From contig QIBA01000032.1 in NCBI GenBank assembly GCA_003225175.1, positions 62,001 to 126,000 of the forward strand: a DNA stretch of 64,000 nucleotides, written 5' to 3'. The number at the start of each line of letters is the position of its first letter. Within the stretch, counting starts at the first letter, position 1. The notes beneath the pieces were generated by a model. It had not been told where the DNA came from. It saw only the letters and a list, made by a program, of their open reading frames with translations, and did not search any database. Source of the DNA: Acidobacteriota bacterium (lineage in GTDB: Bacteria > Acidobacteriota > Terriglobia > Terriglobales > Acidobacteriaceae). Below, one piece after another: positions 45,952 through 53,519 of the stretch. Position numbers and translations under genes: made by a program.

Positions 45952-46427
45952 ATATGTCTGCGCAACGTAACATTTTGCTGATTGAGGATGAAGCTAGTGA
46001 CGCCCTGCTTATTAAACGGGCGTTTGAGAAGGCGGGCTTCGACTTCAAGTTCTGGCGGCTCAAGCATGGTGAAGAGGCGATCAATTATCTCAGTGGCGTT
46101 TCGCCCTTCGACGATCGTGAGACTCACCCCTTACCCGACGTCATTCTCCTTGATATCAAACTCCCCCGCCGCACCGGCTTTGAAGTACTGGAGTGGCTTC
46201 GATCACAACCCCCCGGCCTAAGCCGCATTCCGGTTGTGATGCTGACCTCCTCCCGCCATTCGGTCGATGTGAACCGCGCCTATGATCTCCGCGCAAACGG
46301 CTATCTCACCAAGCCCGACACTGCCCACCAGCTCCAGGAAATGATGATGGATTTTAAGAAGTACTGGCTGCACTGGAACGAGCAGCCGGAGGCGCGCGCC
46401 GAAGTTGATCAGTATCGCCTGCGCTAG
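45948..46427 (+). CDS. Rcp1-type single-domain response regulator
   Basis: 159 residues from GTG 45948 (ATG 45954 is also possible). NILLIEDEASDALLIKRAF gives the acidic pocket, DVILLDIKLPRRTGFEVLEW has the phosphorylation Asp near 69, VVMLTSSR the Thr, and GYLTKPDT the conserved Lys. The layout with extra residues between beta strands 3 and 4 is typical of Rcp1/CheY-like regulators paired with PAS/phytochrome kinases. Translationally coupled to the kinase; no output domain. Confidence 0.9.
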   Translation: MNMSAQRNILLIEDEASDALLIKRAFEKAGFDFKFWRLKHGEEAINYLSGVSPFDDRETHPLPDVILLDIKLPRRTGFEVLEWLRSQPPGLSRIPVVMLTSSRHSVDVNRAYDLRANGYLTKPDTAHQLQEMMMDFKKYWLHWNEQPEARAEVDQYRLR

Positions 46428-46709
46428 GGCAGGTTCCGTGGAATGTAGTGCTGCTCCGATCATGTGAAGCGCTCATCGTCTGCTGCCGGGGCGGTACTGA
46501 TTTGGGTCACACAATTCCCGCCTTGAATTCCACAACTCAATTCAGCTACTCTGTCCCGCAACTTGGCTGGCGCGATTGCTTCGCTGGCGTTCCCGTCCGA
46601 TCAGGTCGTTCGTTGCCTCTCTTCTTTTCTATTTATGCGGCTTCTTCTCACGAGCTGGTTTGCTCCCGTAAGAGGCACATCCCTTTTAGGTCCCTGGAGG
46701 CTCCACTGT

Positions 46710-47627
46710 ATGAAGTTCCGTTCCGTTTTGGTACAAACCCTGTCGGCGGCAGTCCTCGTGGCCGTTGCGTTAATCAATCCGTGCAGCCTAACCGCTCAGG
46801 ATCGCAGACAAGTCGATAAGCTGGAAGCAAGACCGACCCACGAACCGCCGATGATGGGTATTCACTGGGCGCGGGAGTTCGCTCACGCTGCTCGTTCCCA
46901 CCGCAGCCCGGACATGAGCTGGCACAACGGCGCGATCATGAACTCGTCCTTCGTGACCGCAATTTACTGGGGCACAACCTGGACCTCTGCGAATCCGAAG
47001 ATCTCAGGCTTAGAGTCGTTTTACCTCGGCTTCAGCGGCTCGAATTACGCCAAGACCTCTGACGAATACAACGGCAGCAACGGGCAGGTTGGGCCCAACA
47101 ATTCATATGGTGGCTACGTGATTGATACCACCGCTGCCACGGGAGGAAACCAGGTCTCGCCGATCCTTGCAGAAGTCTGCAAGGTGGTACCGAATCCAGC
47201 TGCAGATGGATACTACCCGGTCTACACCGACATCAAGCGAGGCAACGCCGGATACTGTGCCTGGCACAGTTATGGGAGCTGTGGAGGAACCCCGGTACAG
47301 ATTGCCTTCTTCTTTGACCTCGACAGCGATTCTGGCTGCGATCCTCAAGACCGTTCGGGGCGCCATTCACAGGGGCTCGCAGCACTAGCCAACGTGAGTG
47401 CCCACGAACTCTCCGAAGCGAGAACCGATCCGCGCAACGGCGGCTGGTACGACGCTTCCGGAAATGAAAATGGCGACAAATGCGCGTGGACCTTCAACGT
47501 ACCTTTAGTGACATTTACTAACGGGTCCGAGTGGAAACTTCAAGGGGAGTGGTCAAACCATGCCTACGACACAGGGACCGGCTACCCGAACAGCTCAGGC
47601 CAGCGCGGATGCCTCGATGGGCACTGA
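46710..47627 (+). CDS. Secreted EXORDIUM (PHI-1)-like protein
   Basis: 305 residues from ATG 46710, preceded by GGAGG; upstream frame residues look non-coding. The signal peptide is KFRSVLVQTLSAAVLVAVAL. The mature protein has HNGAIMNSSFVTAIYWGTTW, six or more cysteines in the middle (CKVVPN, AGYCAWHSYGSCGG, DSGCDPQD), and LANVSAHELSEARTDPRNGGWYD-like residues near 245-265 with an HExxE motif, then GNENGDKCAWTF. This matches EXORDIUM/PHI-1 proteins, best known from plants. Bacterial roles are unclear; a protease-like metal site is possible. A terminator follows. Confidence 0.65.
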   Translation: MKFRSVLVQTLSAAVLVAVALINPCSLTAQDRRQVDKLEARPTHEPPMMGIHWAREFAHAARSHRSPDMSWHNGAIMNSSFVTAIYWGTTWTSANPKISGLESFYLGFSGSNYAKTSDEYNGSNGQVGPNNSYGGYVIDTTAATGGNQVSPILAEVCKVVPNPAADGYYPVYTDIKRGNAGYCAWHSYGSCGGTPVQIAFFFDLDSDSGCDPQDRSGRHSQGLAALANVSAHELSEARTDPRNGGWYDASGNENGDKCAWTFNVPLVTFTNGSEWKLQGEWSNHAYDTGTGYPNSSGQRGCLDGH

Positions 47628-47648
47628 TTCAGAGTAAAGAACGAAGCG

Positions 47649-47680
47649 CCGGGCGCCCTCGCCCGGTTTTTTTTTGTTTT
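47649..47680 (+). terminator. Rho-independent terminator (CCCT-loop hairpin)
   Basis: Stem CCGGGCG (47649-47655), loop CCCT, stem CGCCCGG (47660-47666), then nine Ts and TTTG-rich sequence. It follows the EXORDIUM-like gene by 21 bases. Its loop is the same CCCT seen in the intergenic hairpins at 1766 and 13745. Confidence 0.9.
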
Positions 47681-47902
47681 CGTACGAAAATCTCAGAAAC
47701 CTGCCAAGGTCTGCAGACTTGCGGTGTCTATTTCTTTGAGCGGCGGCATCCCTGGACCGCTCTTATAACCCTGTGCGTCCTCATGCTCATATGCCATTCC
47801 ATTTCAGGAAACTGAAGAAGCAATTCCAAAATAGCAATGTTCTGTGTTGCTGGAAACCCGAGACTCTAGTCGGGGAAAGCGACGGCTTCAGCCTCGCGAA
47901 CG

Positions 47903-48046
47903 CTACTGATTGTTCACTTCTCCCGATTGCGCGATGAACGTGGTCCCAGCGAGCGCCGCATTTGCGGTTGCTCGAGTGGAGGCGATCCGATCACCCGATC
48001 CCTGCCACCCGTGCACTGTCGGCAATGGTACTACTTCTTTGATCAT
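47903..48046 (-). CDS. Possible 47-residue ORF coupled to the AhpD-like gene
   Basis: The ATG overlaps the stop of the upstream gene (ATGA at 48046-48043). The frame reads IKEVVPLPTVHGWQGSGDRI to ANAALAGTTFIAQSGEVNNQ and then stops. No family is recognised, and part of its sequence resembles an intergenic GATCGGGTGAT repeat, so it may be non-coding. Between 47681 and 47902 I see nothing else. Confidence 0.2.
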   Translation of the reverse strand: MIKEVVPLPTVHGWQGSGDRIASTRATANAALAGTTFIAQSGEVNNQ

Positions 48047-48588
48047 CGATTCTCTGCCACATATAGATGATCGCTCTCCGCGTTGTACAACCGGTTCAAA
48101 CGTGCGCGATAGTTCTCAAATGAAACCTGCGCCGCAAGCTCGATCAACTGTTCCTCCGAGAATTGATTGCGCAGCCTGGCATAGAGTTCGTCCGACACGT
48201 TCGCCGGAGTATTGGTGAGCGCATCCGCAAGCTCAATCACCATCCGTTCCACGTCGTTGAAGCCGCTAAGATCTTCACCAAGTATGGCCGCCAGCTTGGC
48301 GTCGCTGAGTCCTGCTTTTCTGCCCACGGCAGAGTTGATGTCCACTCAAAACGGACAGCCAATCCGTGATGCGGCTCGCACTTTGCTCAACTGCGTATAG
48401 CGCAAGGAGACACGCCGCTTTCTGCTCAGTCCGGCCTCCATGCCGATGCTGCCCCACACCACTCCAGGCACACGCATCTGGATCTTTGCCGGCGTGAGAT
48501 CCCGCCCAAACATCTTCCTCATTGCTCCGTAAAACCAGCGCAAATGCCAGGGCGCCTGATTTTTCTCGAGACCTGCAATTCGTGGCAT
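48043..48588 (-). CDS. AhpD-like carboxymuconolactone decarboxylase family protein, candidate selenoprotein (TGA at codon 81)
   Basis: 181 residues if the in-frame TGA at 48346-48348 is read as selenocysteine. ATG 48588 begins MPRIAGLEKNQAPWHLRWFY. Family residues flank the TGA: RYTQLSKVRAASRIGCPF before and VDINSAVGRKAGLSDAKL after, ending with LTNTPANVSDELYARL and FENYRARLNRLY. Relatives have Cys at this position (GCPxC), so the redox pair would be C78 and U81. No other lesion breaks the frame. A hairpin with 6-bp stem and GUG loop lies 18 bases after the TGA, within the known bacterial SECIS range. Alternatives: a nonsense mutation of a Cys codon or a sequencing error. Gene products of this family reduce peroxides or act on small thiol/lactone substrates; the substrate here is unknown. 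Confidence 0.72.
48319..48333 (-). promoter_or_regulatory. Candidate bacterial SECIS hairpin
   Basis: In the mRNA, UCUGCC-GUG-GGCAGA forms a perfect 6-bp stem with a three-base loop that starts with G. The loop begins 18 nucleotides after the UGA. The published bSECIS pattern asks for an apical loop of 3-14 bases with a G in the first two positions, an upper stem of 4-16 bp and 16-37 bases between UGA and loop; all are met. The stem is short and lies within coding sequence, so chance folding cannot be excluded. Confidence 0.55.
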
Positions 48589-48746
48589 CCGTATTTCCGT
48601 CCATGACAAAAGGATTACAACAGATAAGGATACGAGAGTCGGCCCCGTGCATATTTGGGACGATTAACAAGGCTGGCACAGAACAGCTTCGCGCTGCATG
48701 CAAGACCAAGACGGGCTGCCGCGATTGCTTGTTCATTGCTCTGAGA

Positions 48747-49082
48747 CTAGGACAAGGACACCGCCTCTTCCCCGAGTTGTTCGTTGACTAGTCTTCCGAC
48801 GAGCGGTTTGAGCCGTTCGCCGGTTTTTTCCAGGACAAAGTCATTTTCGGTTTCGGACCAGTCCAGTTTGAAACTCGTGGAGAGAGCTGAGATCCATATC
48901 TGGCGAACTGGGGTGTTGGGAGTAATGACGAACTTCGCGGGTGGTTCCTCGAAGACGACGTTCAGGACGCCATTCTGTTCTTCGACTTCAATCGCGGCCT
49001 CGTCTTCGGCTGCGATCAAGCTCTTTTTCAGGTCTTCTACGGCCACATCGGCCTTGCGACGGAAATCGAGTTCGTCGAGCAT
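48747..49082 (-). CDS. cyaY: Frataxin-like iron protein CyaY
   Basis: 111 residues from ATG 49082. The order is frataxin-like: LDELDFRRKADVAVEDLKKS (acidic first helix), DEAAIEVEEQNGVLNVVFEE (beta strands), KFVITPNTPVRQIWISALST with the conserved PxRQIW motif, then FKLDWSE and a last helix. CyaY binds iron and modulates the IscS/IscU cluster assembly. It lies between the AhpD-like gene and a GH99-like lipoprotein gene on the same strand; there is no isc gene next to it. Confidence 0.85.
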   Translation of the reverse strand: MLDELDFRRKADVAVEDLKKSLIAAEDEAAIEVEEQNGVLNVVFEEPPAKFVITPNTPVRQIWISALSTSFKLDWSETENDFVLEKTGERLKPLVGRLVNEQLGEEAVSLS

Positions 49083-49129
49083 GGGGACATTATAGGTGGT
49101 GGATGTTGTTGGTGTCGGTGGCCGTGGAC

Positions 49130-49149
49130 CCATTCGCTACCGCGAATGG
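49130..49149. repeat. TACC-loop hairpin
   Basis: CCATTCGC-TACC-GCGAATGG, followed by TTCT. It sits across the stop of the GH99-like gene. The same hairpin type, with changed stem but the same loop, is at 53541-53560. Confidence 0.65.
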
Positions 49150-49151
49150 TT

Positions 49152-50159
49152 CTATCCGCCAGCGCGCTGTGCTGTTTCGGTCTTGCCTCCGCAGTCGGCG
49201 ATGCCGCGTTCGATGGCTGTTCCTTCCTCGTAGTCGTTCCAGGTAACGATCATGAGGAACGGTAGCGGGCGATCGGCGGGGAAGTAGCGGCGGTGAAGGT
49301 TGAGGGAGTCTTCGAGGGTTTTGCCGCAGCGGGCGTCCATCTTGCGGCCTTGGCCCCATTCCGCTTTGGAGTCGTCGAAGCCAGGCCATGCGGCGCCTAC
49401 TGCGATCTTCTCGGTTTGTTTCGACATTCTGCTGTAGAAGTCCTCGAGATAGCTGCGGCCCCAGTTGCTCCCGTCTTTGACCCATCCCTTTTTTCCCGGT
49501 GAAACCCAGGCGTAGTAGCCGTCGAAGGCGCCCCAATCTTTTGCGTCTTGATCCTCATAAAGGAGAATGGGCGGATGCTCCCATCCATCCACGGCCTGCT
49601 TCACCCGCTTCCAGTCTGTGTCTCCCGATTTGGGAAAGACGAAGATCATGGGACGGCCGTCGTAGGACAGATAAGCACCCGCAGGCATTGAGGACTTCGG
49701 GCCGATGTAGTGCTCGTATGCGTATTGCAGATCGGAGATTGCTTGTTGGGTGGCGCGGCTGGGATCGTCCACGCTTTCGTCGTACATGATGGCCGTCTTG
49801 AATCCATGTTCAGATGAAACTCGTTGCAGCGCGGCGTAGCTGCGGTCCTCGAAGTCGTGTGAGGGTCCATACCAGTTCACGACGAACGCTTTGATGTTGA
49901 GGTCTTTCGCGTGCTCGACCTGCTGGGCAAGAACGTTCGAATCTTGCGAGTTGTACCCGACGTCGATGTGTCCAGAACGTCCGAACCATGGCTGATACGC
50001 AGCGATGATCTGCGGACTGCCTTCAGGTGCGGAGAATTCTGATCGCAGCGTGCGAGCGATATCAGTGCGATGCGAACCGGCGCATCCTGAGAGATTCAGG
50101 AGAACTATAGTGCCGACAAAAAGACAGAAACGCTGAATAGCTCCGAAAGAAACTTGCAT
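49152..50159 (-). CDS. GH99/GH71-like lipoprotein
   Basis: 335 residues. The N-terminus ends with LLNLSGC, a lipobox, so it is exported and probably lipidated. The domain from residue ~48 begins QIIAAYQPWFGRSGHIDVGY and continues with KAFVVNWYGPSHDFED, FKTAIMYDESVDD, YLSYDGRPMIFVF and FLMIVTWNDYEEGTAIERG, motifs shared by GH99 and GH71 glycoside hydrolase-like folds. A likely acidic active-site pair is in TWNDYEEG. It could act on alpha-mannans or alpha-glucans. The stop is created by a TACC-loop hairpin repeat. Confidence 0.75.
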   Translation of the reverse strand: MQVSFGAIQRFCLFVGTIVLLNLSGCAGSHRTDIARTLRSEFSAPEGSPQIIAAYQPWFGRSGHIDVGYNSQDSNVLAQQVEHAKDLNIKAFVVNWYGPSHDFEDRSYAALQRVSSEHGFKTAIMYDESVDDPSRATQQAISDLQYAYEHYIGPKSSMPAGAYLSYDGRPMIFVFPKSGDTDWKRVKQAVDGWEHPPILLYEDQDAKDWGAFDGYYAWVSPGKKGWVKDGSNWGRSYLEDFYSRMSKQTEKIAVGAAWPGFDDSKAEWGQGRKMDARCGKTLEDSLNLHRRYFPADRPLPFLMIVTWNDYEEGTAIERGIADCGGKTETAQRAGG

Positions 50160-50269
50160 ATAAGAGACAAGGATTTTCCGATGAAAAAATTGAGCAAAAG
50201 CTCAAATGATTGGATGAAAATCCAGCAGATTACGTTGGATCAGAGCTGCTGCAGCCGATTGAGAGCATG

Positions 50270-50297
50270 GTAGAGACGCAGCATGCTACGTCTCTAC
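50270..50297. repeat. GTAGAGACG palindrome copy, full length
   Basis: A 28-base palindrome from GTAGAGACG to CGTCTCTAC around GCATGC, between the ssb stop (50308) and the GH99-like gene. It is the longest of the four copies in the window (23674, 23752, 29285). Confidence 0.75.
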
Positions 50298-50307
50298 TAG
50301 AGGCTGG

Positions 50308-50784
50308 TTAGAAAGGAATATCTTCGTCTTGAATCTGGGTGGCGTGGGCTGGCTCCTCGTGATGTTGCTGGCTCTGGTCGAGGTTGCCACCGCTGGCGGT
50401 GGCGCCGCGGGAGTATCCGCGGGATGCGCCTTCGGCGTCAGGTTCGCCGCGTCCGCTAAGCAAAACGAGATCGTTGGCGATGATCTCCGTTTTGTATTTT
50501 TTCTGTCCAGTCTCTTTGTCGTCCCAGGAGCTGGTTTGGAGGCGTCCTTCGATGTAGACCTTGGAACCTTTCTTTACGTACTCGCCGACAATCTCGGCGA
50601 GCCTCTGCCAGGCAACGACGTTGTGCCATTCAGTGCGTTCCTGCCACTGCCCGCTCTTGTCCTTGTAGCCCTCGTTCGTCGCGAGTGTGAACTTGGCGAC
50701 GGGCGTGCCGGTTGACGTGTACTTGACTTCGGGATCTTTTCCCAGATTTCCCACGAGGATCACTTTGTTAACGCTCTTGGCCAT
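50308..50784 (-). CDS. ssb: Single-stranded DNA-binding protein
   Basis: 158 residues from ATG 50784. The OB fold begins [20 protein letters not shown] and continues [20 protein letters not shown] and [17 protein letters not shown] glycine/serine-rich tail ends in the canonical acidic tip DEDIPF, which binds partner proteins. It is the housekeeping ssb. The tail is short for a genome-scale SSB, but complete. Confidence 0.95.
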   Translation of the reverse strand: MAKSVNKVILVGNLGKDPEVKYTSTGTPVAKFTLATNEGYKDKSGQWQERTEWHNVVAWQRLAEIVGEYVKKGSKVYIEGRLQTSSWDDKETGQKKYKTEIIANDLVLLSGRGEPDAEGASRGYSRGATASGGNLDQSQQHHEEPAHATQIQDEDIPF

Positions 50785-50854
50785 GCCGCTGCTCCGGTAC
50801 GAAAGAAGTGCGGTCAATATAACAAACGCCCAGGAAATTCACCATCGGCGCGAT

Positions 50855-50897
50855 TTGTTATTCCGAACCGCCGCTGTTTGGCGGTGAAGGGAATCTC
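50855..50897. repeat. TTATTCCGA-type inverted repeat
   Basis: TTGTTATTCCGAACCGCCGC at 50855 faces GGCGGTGAAGGGAATCT to 50897. It resembles 22778-22820 with altered stem. Between ssb and the next gene (50785-51064) I see only this and a second arm GATTCCTTGCG near 50930. Confidence 0.5.
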
Positions 50898-51064
50898 TAC
50901 GGACTTCCAAACTGCCGAATTGATTCGAGATTCCTTGCGTGGGAGGTGTGTCAGTTAACAAAAACCAAGGGCCAACCTCTAGCACCTGCCGGCATAGTGG
51001 CAGTCGGTGGGGATTCCTCGCCGCCAAACGGCAGCGGTTTTGAATGACACACTGTTGGGCGAGC

Positions 51065-51982
51065 CTAATCCGTCGCCGTCACCTTTATATTGTCTACGTA
51101 CACGTGATACGGAGTGCTGCTGGCGTTCAGATCCACCTGGAATCCTGCCGTGAACTCGAGGCGAGTGCCGGTGGCTGTCGCTTGATGGCTAATGTTTGCG
51201 CCCATCGTGTTACCGTCGACGGTGAGGGAATCATGAATCGCCTGCGTCCCTGCCGCATGGAATACCGCAGAAATGTGATGCCATGTATCAGGGGCAAAGC
51301 GCTGTAGCGGGATTCCTGTGCCTTCCCATTCCTTCGTCGTGTAGTTGAAGACGCGCCAGGTGTTGCTGGCATAGTCAGCCTGCCAGGCGAAGTTGTACGT
51401 ATTGCCGTTGGTGGTCTGCTGGGCCTCGAATTCGATTGCTTGAGGAGCGCTTGCATACTGCCCGGGCACGAACATGTCAAAATCGTAGCGCAAGTAGCTG
51501 ACCGGATTGGGAATCGTTGGCTGCTCGATGAAGTAGTAGCCGCCCGTGTACGCTGGGCCTCCATTTACGTAAAAGTCAGCTGCAGACCCGCTCAGACTGG
51601 GATTCGAAACACCCTGGGTCATATGATAGTCGGGCCCCTGTCCGACGCCGCCGATATTGCCACAGCCGCCGCAGGTCTGCCATCCAGGCTGAGTTTGCAG
51701 ACTGCCGTAGACGATTGTGCCAGCGGGATCCGCGCCGGCAGGCGTTGGCGGAACCGTGATCGGTGTAGGTGGAGTCGTCGGGGCAGAGTTCGACGCGGTC
51801 GTGCCCGGCGTTGAAGCGGAAGACGAGCTGCTGGAATTCGATCCGGAGCTGGAATTTGAGTTAATGCTGCTATTGGCGCTTCCGGCTGAGAAAGGCTTTG
51901 CCGATCCGGAGCCACAACCCACAATTGAGCCAACCGCAATCGCGGCCGCGCTGAATTTGATTAAAACCTTAGAAAATTGCAC
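51065..51982 (-). CDS. Lipoprotein with Ser-rich linker and LamG-like domain
   Basis: 305 residues. The signal ends VGSIVGC, a lipobox. A linker of ~55 residues, mostly Ser, Asn, Thr and Pro, leads to a jelly-roll-like domain: YLRYDFDMFVPGQYASAPQA, NFAWQADYASNTWRVFNY, DTWHHISAVFHAAGTQAIHD and a final YHVYVDNIKVT, as in concanavalin A-like lectin/LamG folds. It probably binds polysaccharide outside the inner membrane. No catalytic residues are visible. Confidence 0.65.
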   Translation of the reverse strand: MQFSKVLIKFSAAAIAVGSIVGCGSGSAKPFSAGSANSSINSNSSSGSNSSSSSSASTPGTTASNSAPTTPPTPITVPPTPAGADPAGTIVYGSLQTQPGWQTCGGCGNIGGVGQGPDYHMTQGVSNPSLSGSAADFYVNGGPAYTGGYYFIEQPTIPNPVSYLRYDFDMFVPGQYASAPQAIEFEAQQTTNGNTYNFAWQADYASNTWRVFNYTTKEWEGTGIPLQRFAPDTWHHISAVFHAAGTQAIHDSLTVDGNTMGANISHQATATGTRLEFTAGFQVDLNASSTPYHVYVDNIKVTATD

Positions 51983-52260
51983 CGTAAACTCCTGCCAGTT
52001 CGGGAACGCAACTGACTGAATTCACGGTAGGTTTCGATCTACTCTCGCTACATCGGCGTAGGACTCTAGGGACTTGCGGAAAAACTCTTAGGCACGTCTA
52101 GGTGATTCCTCTAACACAAAAGAGTCAGTGGAGTCATGAAATTTGAGGGTCATCGATAGGATTCCAGACACGCCGGGCGAGGCGCCTGCACCGCGAGGCG
52201 TAGCTATTCAACGGAGCATCCGTGCCCTTGCCCGGCGAAGGCTTGCGATGGCCAACGCCT
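51983..52260. other. Intergenic region with inverted repeat
   Basis: No gene seen. CGCCGGGCGAGG (52171-52182) and CCCTTGCCCGGCG (52225-52237) form an inverted repeat of ~12 bp, resembling the intergenic hairpins elsewhere in the window. Confidence 0.4.
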
Positions 52261-52686
52261 TCAGACGAATAGCTTGTAGAGCATCAGGTAGACAATCACG
52301 CCGGTGACTGACACATACATCCAAATGGGATATGTCCAACGCGCGAGTCGACGGTGACGGTCAAATCTGTTGGTCAGTGCGAAGATGAGTGTGATGAAAA
52401 TCATTGGTACTACCAGTGCCGCGAGCACAGTGTGCGAAATCAGGATGGAAAAGTACAGCGGACGCGACCATCCTCTGCCTCGGAAGTGCACCGACCCCAC
52501 ATGAAAGTGATAGTAGAGGTAACAGCCGAAAAAAACGGAAGAGGTCACGAAGGCAGCGATCATGGTTGCGCGATGCCTGGCCACGACGCCGCGCTTGATG
52601 AAGTTGTGTCCGATGGTGAGCAAGATTGCGGTGGTGCCGTTCAGCGTGGCATCGAGTGGCGGGAAGATGCTGTAGTCGATCTGCAA
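52261..52686 (-). CDS. DUF420 membrane protein
   Basis: 141 residues, four predicted transmembrane segments (e.g. IAAFVTSSVFFGCYLYYHFH, YFSILISHTVLAALVVPMIF). The histidines in LTIGHNFIKRGVVARHR, YYHFHVG and ILISHTVLA are typical for DUF420 proteins, which occur near cytochrome oxidase assembly genes. It is the last gene of the leftward cta cluster, 5 bases after the ABC-2 permease stop, so it is probably part of the same transcript. Function in oxidase assembly is inferred from context. Confidence 0.8.
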   Translation of the reverse strand: MQIDYSIFPPLDATLNGTTAILLTIGHNFIKRGVVARHRATMIAAFVTSSVFFGCYLYYHFHVGSVHFRGRGWSRPLYFSILISHTVLAALVVPMIFITLIFALTNRFDRHRRLARWTYPIWMYVSVTGVIVYLMLYKLFV

Positions 52687-52691
52687 TCAGT

Positions 52692-53519
52692 TCAGGCCGC
52701 AGGTTGGGTTGTTCTGCGGTTTACCATCACGAACGCTGCGCAGAAGATTGCGACGGTAAATATCGCCAGAATCAGAAGGGAAGTTCCCAGCGAGAACTGG
52801 TTCATCGCAGCAGTAGCGGGGAAGAGGGCTGTGCGTAGCACGTCGAGTCCGTAGGTCAGGGGATTTAATCGCATTATCCAGCGAATCCATCCAGAGGCTC
52901 CGTTTACGGGGAAGAGCGCGCCTGAGAGCAGCCACAACGGAATCAGCAATAAATTGACGATTGCGTGAAAAGCCTGCGCCGATTCCATTCGCCAGGCCAG
53001 CGCGAATCCCAACGCGGTGAGCGCGAATGCCATCGAAAACACTGAGAGAACCACCAGGAGGAAATCAGACACTCCGATGTGCACGCCAAGCGCCGGCGCA
53101 AAGATTAGAAAGATCAATCCCTGAACCGCAGAGAGAGTCGTGCCTCCCAGAACTTTGCCCAGAACAATAACTGAGCGGCTTACGGGAGCTACGAGGACGG
53201 ACGAGAGAAATCCTCGATCGCGGTCTTCGATCACCGACATCATGGTGAAGATGGAAGTAAACAGCACGATCATGAGCAGGGCGCCGGGGAAGAAGTATTG
53301 CAGGTAATGTTGATCGCCCGCTCCCGATCGATAAGACGTACCAAACCCTGATCCAATCACTAGCCAGAAGACCAGTGGAGAGAGAATTACTCCAACGACT
53401 CGGCTCTTTTGGCGATAGAAGCGGACGATCTCACGTCGCCAAAGAGAAACGATAGGCAGCAAGAGGTTCGACTTCTGGCTTCTCGTCAGGAGCGGAAATG
53501 TTGTGGCGGTTTGCGACAT
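52692..53519 (-). CDS. ABC-2 type transporter permease
   Basis: 275 residues with six hydrophobic segments and the ABC-2 motif GALFPVNGASGWIRWIMRLNPLTYGLD near the C-terminus, plus RGFLSSVLVAPVSRSVIVLGK near residue 110. It starts at ATG 53519, overlapping the ATPase stop by one base (TAATG), so the pair forms one transporter. Its neighbours ctaA and ctaB suggest it might serve heme or copper handling during oxidase maturation, but no substrate is proved. Confidence 0.88.
   Translation of the reverse strand: MSQTATTFPLLTRSQKSNLLLPIVSLWRREIVRFYRQKSRVVGVILSPLVFWLVIGSGFGTSYRSGAGDQHYLQYFFPGALLMIVLFTSIFTMMSVIEDRDRGFLSSVLVAPVSRSVIVLGKVLGGTTLSAVQGLIFLIFAPALGVHIGVSDFLLVVLSVFSMAFALTALGFALAWRMESAQAFHAIVNLLLIPLWLLSGALFPVNGASGWIRWIMRLNPLTYGLDVLRTALFPATAAMNQFSLGTSLLILAIFTVAIFCAAFVMVNRRTTQPAA

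Noticed and set aside
47910-48218. Plus-strand frame opposite the AhpD-like gene
   Set aside because: It is antisense to the conserved C-terminal half of the AhpD-like protein.
48346-48609. Reading the AhpD-like gene as a simple pseudogene or as two separate proteins
   Set aside because: Both halves keep one frame, the stop is TGA at a Cys position, and a suitable hairpin follows. A stop mutation remains possible but is not the preferred reading.
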